Source of the DNA: Verrucomicrobiota bacterium
GTDB lineage: Bacteria; Verrucomicrobiota; Verrucomicrobiia; Opitutales; Opitutaceae
DNA length: 11,443 nt
NCBI GenBank assembly: GCA_023430565.1
Contig: JAEZAD010000107.1
Span: 1 to 11,443, forward strand
Direction: 5' to 3'
Shown: positions 4,810-11,443 of the stretch, piece after piece
Layout of the letters: each line of letters begins with the position of its first letter
Numbering within the stretch: the stretch's first letter is position 1
The notes under the pieces: model-generated
The model's database searches: none
Seen by the model: the letters and a program-made list of their open reading frames with translations, nothing else
Told to the model about the DNA's origin: nothing
Translations under genes and position numbers: made by a program

Positions 4810-7800
4810 ATGCTGTCGTTTCTCTTCAAACGCTTTTCCGGCCGGCATTATCGAAAGTTCCTCGAGTCGTGCCGCCCCATCGTCGCACGCATCAACGAGC
4901 TCGAAAAATCCTATCAATCGCTGACCGACGAGCAGCTCCGCGCCAAGACCGACGATTTCCGTGCCCGGCTCGCGGCCGCTTCCGACAAGAAGGCGGCGCT
5001 GAACGAAATTCTCCCCGAAGCGTTCGCCACGGTGAAGAACGCCGCGCGGCGACTCGTCGGGCGCAAGATCATCGTGTGCGAGCACGAGCTCACGTGGGAC
5101 ATGGTGCATTTCGACGTGCAGCTGATCGGCGGCATGGCGCTGCACCAGGGCAAGATTTCGGAAATGGCGACCGGCGAGGGCAAGACGCTCGTCGCCACGC
5201 TGCCGCTGTATCTCAACTCGCTCGTCGCGCGAAATACGCAGCTCGTGACGGTCAACGATTACCTCGCCCGCCGCGACTCCGAGTGGATGGGGCATCTCTA
5301 CAACTTTCTCGGCATCACCGTCGGCTGCATCCAGCAGCAGATGCCGCCGGACCTGCGGCGCGAGATGTATGGCCGCGACATCACTTATGGGACCGCGAGC
5401 GAGTTCGGTTTCGATTACCTGCGCGACAATGGCATGGCGACGCGCAAGGAAGACCAGGTTCAACGCGACCACTGGTATTGCATCGTCGACGAAATCGACT
5501 CGATCCTCGTCGACGAGGCGCGCACGCCGTTGATCATTTCCGGCCCGGCGCCGATCGAGCGCGAGCAGCCGTTCACACGGCTGTTGCCGCCGGTGGATCG
5601 ACTCGTGAACGACCAGATCCGGCTTTGCAACAAGATCGTCGGCGAGGCGAAGGAGTTGCTGGAAAAGCCGGGCGCGACCAATGACGACAAGCAGGCCGCT
5701 GCGCGCAAGATGCTCCAGGTCAAGATGGGGCATCCGAAGAACAAGCAACTGCTCCGCCTGATGGAGACGCCCGAGTGGCGCAAGCTGCTCGACAAGGTGG
5801 AGACGGAGATGAACTCCGACCTCAATAAGGAGGAGCTCTACCGGCTCAAAGAACAGCTGCTCTACGTCATCGACGAGCGGCAGCACCAGGCCGACCTCAC
5901 GGAAATCGGGCGGAGCCAACTGCGGCCGGACAACCCCGACGCGTTCGTGCTGCCCGACCTCGCGACCGAGTTCAGCGAGCTCGACAAGACCACGACGATG
6001 ACGCTCGAGCAGCGCGAGGCGCAGAAGCTCGCGTCGCAGCAGCGCTACGCGGAGGTGTCGGAGGACATTCACGCGATCTCGCAGTTGTTGCGCGCCTACT
6101 CGCTCTACGAGCGCGACGTCGAATACGTCGTGCAGGAAGGCAAGGTGATGATCGTCGACGAAAACACCGGTCGCGTGATGCCGGGCCGTCGTTGGTCCGA
6201 CGGGTTGCATCAGGCGGTCGAGGCGAAGGAAGGCGTGACGATCGAGCGCGAGACGCGCACCTACGCGACGATCACGATCCAGAATTATTTCCGCATGTAT
6301 GAGAAGCTGGCCGGCATGACGGGCACGGCGGAGACGGAGGCGACCGAGTTCAACGACATCTACAAACTCGCGGTGCAGGTCATCCCGACTAACAAGCCCT
6401 GCATTCGCGCCGACAAGAACGACTCCATTTTCAAAACCCGCCGCGACAAATACGCCGCGGTGGTGAAGGAAATCGAGGAGGCCAACAAACGCGGCCAGCC
6501 CGTGCTCGTCGGCACGGTTTCGGTGGAATCGTCGGAGGTGTTGTCCCGCATGCTGAAGCGGGCGGGCATCATCCACACGGTGCTCAATGCGAAGTTTCAC
6601 GCACAGGAGGCCGACATTGTGGCGCGCGCGGGACAGCGCAGTGCGGTGACGATCGCGACGAACATGGCTGGCCGCGGCACCGACATCAAACTCGGTGAAG
6701 GCGTGCGCGATCTCGGCGGGCTTTACGTGGTCGGCACGGAGCGGCACGAGTCGCGCCGCATCGACCGGCAGTTGCGCGGCCGTTGCTCGCGTCAGGGCGA
6801 TCCGGGGCGGACGAAGTTTTTCCTGTCGTTGGAAGACGACCTCATGCGGCTGTTCCTGCAGGGCAATCTGGCGTCGCGCCTGATGGAAGGTTCGATGCAG
6901 GAAGGCGAGGAGCTCGAGCATCCGTGGCTGAACCGCTCGATCGAGAGTGCGCAGAAAAAAGTCGAGCAGCAGAATTATTCGATCCGGAAACGGCTGCTTC
7001 AATACGACGACGTGCTCAACCAGCAGCGCGAAGTCGTTTACGGGATTCGCAACGCGGCGATCCATGCCGATCGGCCGAAGGACATCATCTTCGAGCAGAT
7101 CGAGGAGGAGTTGATCAACCGGCTCGAGGTGGCGGGCGTCGATGCCAAGGCCGGGGCCAATCAGACGGCGACGGAAAGTTTGGTCGGCTGGGTGAATTCG
7201 CATTTTCCGATCAGCCTGCGGCCCGAGGAACTGTCGGGTGGAAACGTTGAGTCGCTGGCGGCGATGCTGCTGGACCGGATCAAGAAGGCTTACGCGATCA
7301 AGGAGTCGGTGGAGATCCCCGAGGCGCTCGGCTCGCTCGAGCGCTATGTGGTGATCAATGCGATCGATCACCACTGGCAGGAGCATCTCACGGAGATGGA
7401 AGACCTGCGCAAGAGCATCGGCCTGCGCAGCTATGGGCAGAAGGATCCGCTGGTCGAATACAAGGGCGAGGCGTTCCGCTTCTTCGAGGAGTTGATGAAC
7501 AATGTCCGCCTGCAGATCTGCACCGGCCTGTTTCGCAGCGCCTCGAATCTCGAGTCGTTTGAAAACATGCTCGCTTTGCTGAGCCGCACGGCGCGTGCGG
7601 TGGGGCCGACGGATTTGCCGGCGCCGGGGCGTCCGGGCGTGCCGCCGGTGCAGACGCGAAGCGCGGTCACGACCGGCGGTTCGACGGCGACGGCGGTGGC
7701 GCCGGAGCCGGAGGAGGAGATTCAACTCCCGAAGGTGACGATCCGCCGCGACGTGCCAAAAGTCGGCCGCAACGATCCTTGCCCCTGCGGCAGCGGGAAG

Positions 7801-7827
7801 AAATTCAAGCAGTGTCACGGGCGGTGA
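4810..7827 (+). CDS. secA: Preprotein translocase ATPase SecA
   Basis: SecA is the motor that pushes unfolded preproteins through SecYEG. The start at 4810 gives 1005 aa beginning MLSFLFKRFSG; E. coli SecA is 901. Walker A is ATGEGKT (120-126) and Walker B is VDEIDSILVDEARTPLIISG beginning at residue 226. The preprotein-crosslinking region rejoins the core at VDENTGR (449-455). NBD2 carries TNMAGRGTDIKLG (617-629) and the arginine-finger motif RGRCSRQGDPG (656-666). The helical scaffold includes HHWQEHLTEMEDLRKSIGLR. The C-terminal zinc module is intact: C991-x-C993 and C1002-H1003. Between LIISG (241-245) and VDENTGR there are about 200 residues, roughly 90 more than in E. coli, and a short extra segment (GRKIIVCEHELTWD) lies before the first nucleotide site. 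I recall both insertions from Bacteroidota SecA. A Pro/Ala/Gly-rich linker (about 930-970) precedes the tail. lnt follows closely. Confidence 0.98.
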   Translation: MLSFLFKRFSGRHYRKFLESCRPIVARINELEKSYQSLTDEQLRAKTDDFRARLAAASDKKAALNEILPEAFATVKNAARRLVGRKIIVCEHELTWDMVHFDVQLIGGMALHQGKISEMATGEGKTLVATLPLYLNSLVARNTQLVTVNDYLARRDSEWMGHLYNFLGITVGCIQQQMPPDLRREMYGRDITYGTASEFGFDYLRDNGMATRKEDQVQRDHWYCIVDEIDSILVDEARTPLIISGPAPIEREQPFTRLLPPVDRLVNDQIRLCNKIVGEAKELLEKPGATNDDKQAAARKMLQVKMGHPKNKQLLRLMETPEWRKLLDKVETEMNSDLNKEELYRLKEQLLYVIDERQHQADLTEIGRSQLRPDNPDAFVLPDLATEFSELDKTTTMTLEQREAQKLASQQRYAEVSEDIHAISQLLRAYSLYERDVEYVVQEGKVMIVDENTGRVMPGRRWSDGLHQAVEAKEGVTIERETRTYATITIQNYFRMYEKLAGMTGTAETEATEFNDIYKLAVQVIPTNKPCIRADKNDSIFKTRRDKYAAVVKEIEEANKRGQPVLVGTVSVESSEVLSRMLKRAGIIHTVLNAKFHAQEADIVARAGQRSAVTIATNMAGRGTDIKLGEGVRDLGGLYVVGTERHESRRIDRQLRGRCSRQGDPGRTKFFLSLEDDLMRLFLQGNLASRLMEGSMQEGEELEHPWLNRSIESAQKKVEQQNYSIRKRLLQYDDVLNQQREVVYGIRNAAIHADRPKDIIFEQIEEELINRLEVAGVDAKAGANQTATESLVGWVNSHFPISLRPEELSGGNVESLAAMLLDRIKKAYAIKESVEIPEALGSLERYVVINAIDHHWQEHLTEMEDLRKSIGLRSYGQKDPLVEYKGEAFRFFEELMNNVRLQICTGLFRSASNLESFENMLALLSRTARAVGPTDLPAPGRPGVPPVQTRSAVTTGGSTATAVAPEPEEEIQLPKVTIRRDVPKVGRNDPCPCGSGKKFKQCHGR

Positions 7828-7835
7828 TCCCGTAT

Positions 7836-7852
7836 GCGGGCGTCACGCCCGC
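7836..7852. repeat. Perfect hairpin between secA and lnt
   Basis: Arms gcgggcg (7836-7842) and cgcccgc (7846-7852) form a 7-bp GC-only stem with a 3-nt loop, starting 9 nt after the secA stop. No T-run follows, so it is unlikely to terminate. It covers the third base of the upstream ATG (7834-7836) and would mask that start. It may be a REP-like unit or an mRNA processing or stability element that sets secA and lnt levels apart. Confidence 0.5.
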
Positions 7853-7860
7853 GCGACCCC

Positions 7861-9525
7861 ATGGCGGACGCGGCATCTGAACCTTACGTCGATCCCTACG
7901 CGCCGAAGCCGTCGATTTTCGACCGCTTCGGTGACCGAGTGGCGGCGCTGGCGGTTTTCGTGGCGACGGCGGTGCTGACGGTGCTCTCGTTTCCGCCGTT
8001 CCACACGCCGGAGTTTGCTTACGCGATGCTGGTGCCGGGCATCCTCTGGGCGTATCGAAAACCCGGATTCAAGCTTTACGCCGGGACGCTCTTTGCGGCG
8101 CAGGCGGTGGCGTGGACGATCATGCTCGCGTGGCTGCACCACGTCACGTGGGCGGGGCTGCTGCTGCTCGGGCCGATCGTCGGCGCGTGGGTGGGGGTCT
8201 GGTTTCTCGCGGCGTGGTGGGCGATGCCGAGGATGCTGGAGCGGCCGGCGTTCACACGGATGGCGGCGATGGTGGGATTGGCGGGGTTGTGGGTCGTGAT
8301 CGAGTGGACGCGCACGTGGTTGTTGACCGGCTTTCCGTGGCTGCCGCTCTCGGTGAGCCAGTGGGAGCGCTCGAGCGTGCTGCAGATCGCGTCCTACACC
8401 GGCGCGTGGGGGATTTCGTTCGTGCTGGTGGCGATGAACATCGGGTTTTCGGCGATGACGCACAGTTTGTTTGCGGGGCAGGGCGGGTGGAATTTTCGCC
8501 GGCCGGAGTTCCTCCTCGCGCTCTTCATGCTGATGGCGTGCGTGAGTATCCATGTTCAGGAGACGTTTCAGCGCGGGCGCTACGCGGTGCCGCTGGCGCG
8601 GGTGGCGTTTGTGCAGCCGTATATCCCGCAGACGTTGAAATGGGACCCCGCGGCGGGGCGGTCGATTCTTGATACGCTGCAATCGACGACGATGGCGGCG
8701 GCGGCGACGCGGCCGGATCTGATTCTCTGGCCGGAGGCGAGCACGCCGTGGGCGGTGCAGGGCGACACGAACATGCAGGCGTTCGTCGAGACGCTGGCGC
8801 GGCGCGCGAATGTGCCGCTGCTGATCGGCTCGATCGCAATCGAGAACAACGACCAACCGGATGAACTGTGGCTGAACGGCGCGTTCGTGGTCGATCCGGT
8901 CGCGGGGGTGCAGACGGATTATTATGCGAAGCGGCATCTGGTGCCGTTTGGCGAATACGTGCCGTTGCGGCCGTTGCTCGGCTGGTTGTCGAAAGTGGTG
9001 CCGGTGGGCGACGACGATTTCTCGCCGGGCGAAGACTCGTCGCCGCTCATCGTGTCGCTGCCGAACGGTCCGCTGACGATCGGCTCTTTGATCTGCTACG
9101 AGGACATTTTTCCCATGCTCTCGCGTTATAGCGTGCTGGCCGGAAGCGACGTGCTCGCGGTGCTCACGAACAACGCCTGGTATGGCGAAGGCGGCGCGGC
9201 GCACCAGCATGCGGCGCACGCGGTGTTGCGGGCGGTCGAGACGCGGCGGCCGGTGCTGCGTTGCGGGAATGGCGGCTGGAGCGGGTGGATCGACGAATTT
9301 GGCGCGGTGCGGACGACGGTATTGAACGAGGCGGGGAGTATTTATTTCCGCGGGACGCAGACGGTGGACGTGACGCGCGACGGTCGCTGGGCGGAGCGGA
9401 ACAGTTTTTATGTCGAGCACGGCGACTGGTTCGTGATCGCGAGCGCGATCGCGGCGGCGCTGGCGTATGGCGCGCTGACGGTCGGGGCGACGCCGCCGCG
9501 ACGGAAATTGAGGTCGGCCGAATAG
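7861..9525 (+). CDS. lnt: Apolipoprotein N-acyltransferase
   Basis: Lnt is the inner-membrane enzyme that adds the third acyl chain to the N-terminal cysteine of lipoproteins, using phospholipid as donor. With the ATG at 7861 it has 554 aa; E. coli Lnt has 512. About seven hydrophobic segments fill residues 27-232 and one follows near the C-terminus (about 523-541), with the periplasmic nitrilase-like domain between. The triad is present: E292 in LILWPEAS, K357 in YYAKRHLVPFGEYVP, C412 in SLICYEDIFP. The supporting glutamates E365 and E414 are also present. LTNNAWYGEGGAAHQH (435-450) is typical. An ATG at 7834 would add 9 residues but is overlapped by a 7-bp hairpin; the 7861 start gives MADAASEPYVDPYAP, which I prefer. 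Neither has a clear Shine-Dalgarno sequence. It lies 33 bp after secA, probably cotranscribed, and ends 7 bp from the convergent ydcF-like gene. Confidence 0.95.
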   Translation: MADAASEPYVDPYAPKPSIFDRFGDRVAALAVFVATAVLTVLSFPPFHTPEFAYAMLVPGILWAYRKPGFKLYAGTLFAAQAVAWTIMLAWLHHVTWAGLLLLGPIVGAWVGVWFLAAWWAMPRMLERPAFTRMAAMVGLAGLWVVIEWTRTWLLTGFPWLPLSVSQWERSSVLQIASYTGAWGISFVLVAMNIGFSAMTHSLFAGQGGWNFRRPEFLLALFMLMACVSIHVQETFQRGRYAVPLARVAFVQPYIPQTLKWDPAAGRSILDTLQSTTMAAAATRPDLILWPEASTPWAVQGDTNMQAFVETLARRANVPLLIGSIAIENNDQPDELWLNGAFVVDPVAGVQTDYYAKRHLVPFGEYVPLRPLLGWLSKVVPVGDDDFSPGEDSSPLIVSLPNGPLTIGSLICYEDIFPMLSRYSVLAGSDVLAVLTNNAWYGEGGAAHQHAAHAVLRAVETRRPVLRCGNGGWSGWIDEFGAVRTTVLNEAGSIYFRGTQTVDVTRDGRWAERNSFYVEHGDWFVIASAIAAALAYGALTVGATPPRRKLRSAE

Positions 9526-9532
9526 GGGCGCG

Positions 9533-10176
9533 TTACGGCAGCCGGGCGCGGGCGGCGACGATCTCGGGCGGGAGCGGCTCGGGGGCGATCCAGCCGCGTG
9601 TCGGGTAATCGCGGATACGGTCGATCTCGCCGGCGAGGTGTGCGGGGTAGTCGATGCGCTTGCTTTGGTAGAGCTGGTGTTCGCGGTCGAAGTCGGTGGG
9701 AGGAAGGCAGCGCCAGACCTGGAGCCCGGGAAGGAGTTTTTGCAGGGTGAGTTTCACGCGGCGCAGGCGTGACGGCGAGGCGACGATCAGCGCGGTGCGC
9801 AGGCCGTGGCCGAAGGCGAGGTCGGGAAAATCGCGCGCGAGCAGCGCAGTGGTGAACTCGATGTTTTCGGCGGTGTTGGTGGAGCGGTTCTCGACGACGA
9901 TGTTGTGCGAATCGATGGGCGGATGCGTGCGAAGGATTTCGTCGCGCCAGGCGTCGGCTTCGGGCCGGCCGAGGTCGGCGGTGCCGGCGCCGATGCCGCC
10001 GGTGAGGACGATGCGCCGGGCGTGGCCGCGGGAGTGGAGCTCGCCGCAGAACGCGGCGAGCGTGAGGTCGAACATGCCGAAACCGATGACGGTGTCGCAG
10101 GGCAGCGGGGGCCGTGCGTCGGTGACGGAGAGGTAGGCGAAAATCGTCCGCGCGGCGGAGTCGAGGTCGGCGCGAT

Positions 10177-10180
<4 letters not shown>
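9533..10180 (-). CDS. YdcF/SanA-family (DUF218) protein
   Basis: The 215-aa product belongs to the DUF218 group, which includes E. coli YdcF, SanA and ElyC. Roles are poorly known: YdcF binds S-adenosylmethionine, and SanA and ElyC affect the envelope. Seen motifs are CDTVIGFGMFD (28-38), the first nucleotide-like strand; RRIVLTGGIGAGTADLG (55-71); the family signature ENRSTNTAENI (97-107); and TALIVASPSRLRRVKLTLQK (129-148). It has no signal peptide or membrane anchor, unlike SanA and ElyC, so it is probably cytoplasmic and nearer YdcF. The ATG overlaps the stop of the yjbQ-type gene (ATGA, 10177-10180), which fixes the start and suggests translational coupling. Its stop is 7 bp from the convergent lnt stop. 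The substrate is unknown. Confidence 0.85.
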
Positions 10181-10596
<416 letters not shown>

Positions 10597-10609
10597 GGCG
10601 ACGCGGACG

Positions 10610-11443
10610 TCAGTGCGGCGAAGGCGGCTTCGAGGCAAGGGCGCGCTGCGCGATTTCGCGGGCGAGGGGCGACGCTTTTTCGGAGCGGGCGATACCGGAG
10701 AGATACGTGCGCACGAGTTCGTGCTGGTGGGTGTTGGAGCCGAGGGACCAGACGGCGGTGCGAAAGATGATCGCTTCGCGGATCTCGTTGGCGGGAGCGT
10801 CCGGATTTTTGGGGCGGCCTTTTTCGTCGAGCGGGATTTTCGCCGCGGCGGGCGCGTAGGCTTCGGCGACGGCGACGAGGTCGGCGATCGGCGTGAAACG
10901 ACCGCTGGCCAGGAAACGTCCCCAGTGAACGTCGAGCGGTCCGCCGAGCTGTGGGCGTGGCGTCGGGGTGGGCAGGCCTTCGCGACGGGCGAGCGTGATG
11001 GCGTCGCGGGCTTTGCGCGGGAGGTCGGCGAAGGGCTCGTCGGACGCGTGCGAGAAGGCGAGCACGCGCGCGAAGAGGCGGCGCTCGGCGGGCTGGCTCG
11101 CGGCGGCGAAGTGTTTTTTGAACTGTGGCACGAGCCAAGGGTTGTCGGCGAGGACGCGCTCGTAGAAACCGAGCAGCACGCCGTGGTGGTTGGGCGGACG
11201 GGTGGCGAACGGCGTCCGGCTGAAGGCGATCAGGGCGGGGAGCGCCAGCCGCGGATGGGGGCGGGCGTGATAGGTGCCGAGAAAGCGGTCGAAATTGACG
11301 TCGGAAGGGAGTGGCAGCGGATCGTTCGAGGACGCGACGCGCACGGTGATGGTTTTCTCGACGGTCTTTTCGCTGACGCGATCGGTGAGGGTGCAGGTAA
11401 AACGATATTCGCCAGTCGGCTCGCCGGGAGAGGTTCGGAATGA
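10610..11443 (-). CDS. Unrecognised protein, 5' end cut by window edge
   Basis: The frame is open from the right edge to a TGA at 10610-10612, giving 277 visible residues with the N-terminus missing. I do not recognise the family. The first visible part, GEYRFTCTLTDRVSEKTVEK plus TITV (about residues 12-33), reads like the last strands of an immunoglobulin-like or PKD-like beta-sandwich. The rest appears helical: NFDRFLGTYHARPHPRLALP, then GVLLGFYERVLADNPWLVPQ, and later EIREAIIFRTAVWSLGSN before a short C-terminal tail. This suggests a beta domain followed by a helical domain. The GTG at 11344 lies inside the continuing frame and in the middle of the beta-like segment, so it is unlikely to be the true start. 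It lies 13 nt upstream of the yjbQ-type gene and is probably the first or a middle gene of that operon. Confidence 0.7.
   Translation of the reverse strand, partial: SFRTSPGEPTGEYRFTCTLTDRVSEKTVEKTITVRVASSNDPLPLPSDVNFDRFLGTYHARPHPRLALPALIAFSRTPFATRPPNHHGVLLGFYERVLADNPWLVPQFKKHFAAASQPAERRLFARVLAFSHASDEPFADLPRKARDAITLARREGLPTPTPRPQLGGPLDVHWGRFLASGRFTPIADLVAVAEAYAPAAAKIPLDEKGRPKNPDAPANEIREAIIFRTAVWSLGSNTHQHELVRTYLSGIARSEKASPLAREIAQRALASKPPSPH

Noticed and set aside
4792..7818. Very long open frame antisense to secA, about 1000 codons
   Set aside because: The plus strand encodes an unmistakable SecA. The antisense product is Arg/His/Leu/Asp-rich without motifs, as expected when a high-GC gene with G/C third positions is read on its other strand.
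7843..9420. Long open frame antisense to lnt
   Set aside because: The composition is dominated by Arg, His and Pro, with no recognisable domain, and it lies wholly inside a well-supported lnt; it is a codon-bias shadow.
10895..10930. Sequence aaacgtcccc-agtgaacgtc resembling the start of pabA (aaacgtccca-cgtgaagc)
   Set aside because: The match is short, lies inside a coding region, and has no flanking repeat structure; chance is the simplest reading.

Overview
This window looks like core chromosome of a high-GC Gram-negative bacterium of the PVC superphylum, most probably Verrucomicrobiota and close to Opitutaceae. The reasons are: (i) SecA carries the extended nucleotide-binding-domain insertions I recall from Bacteroidota and Chlamydiae, plus a chlamydia-like 'RGRC.R.GDPG' helicase motif; (ii) an outer-membrane beta-barrel protein and an apolipoprotein N-acyltransferase show that the cell has an outer membrane; (iii) intergenic palindromes resemble the small dispersed repeats I associate with Opitutaceae and Planctomycetes. 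The taxonomic call is inference from memory, not from a search. Most starts lack a good Shine-Dalgarno sequence; the uxs-like gene is the clearest exception.

Layout. Bases 1-1611 form a leftward block: a pabA/trpG-type glutamine amidotransferase, then nrdR (repressor of ribonucleotide reductase genes), then an unrecognised gene cut by the left edge. Each junction in the block holds a palindromic element. Diverging from pabA is tgt (queuosine tRNA modification), whose protein has lost two of the three zinc-ligand cysteines. tgt converges on a leftward outer-membrane beta-barrel gene, and a strong hairpin that can terminate in both directions lies between them. The barrel gene has a 9-bp stem-loop in its 5' leader and diverges from a rightward UDP-glucuronate decarboxylase gene. 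Then come secA (1005 aa) and lnt, closely spaced and separated by a small perfect hairpin. lnt converges, with only 7 bp between stops, on a leftward block of three genes: a large unrecognised gene cut by the right edge, a YjbQ/UPF0047 gene, and a YdcF/DUF218 gene whose start overlaps the yjbQ stop (ATGA).

How the genes relate. secA and lnt both serve envelope biogenesis (protein export and lipoprotein maturation), the beta-barrel gene encodes a likely export client, and the decarboxylase supplies UDP-xylose for surface glycans. nrdR, pabA and tgt serve nucleotide, folate or tryptophan, and tRNA metabolism. I see no phage, insertion sequence, CRISPR array, tRNA or rRNA. No gene-free stretch exceeds about 210 bases. 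I find no evidence for a wholly new multi-gene system; the items most worth checking are the altered zinc site of Tgt, the intergenic palindromes, and the two unrecognised edge genes.
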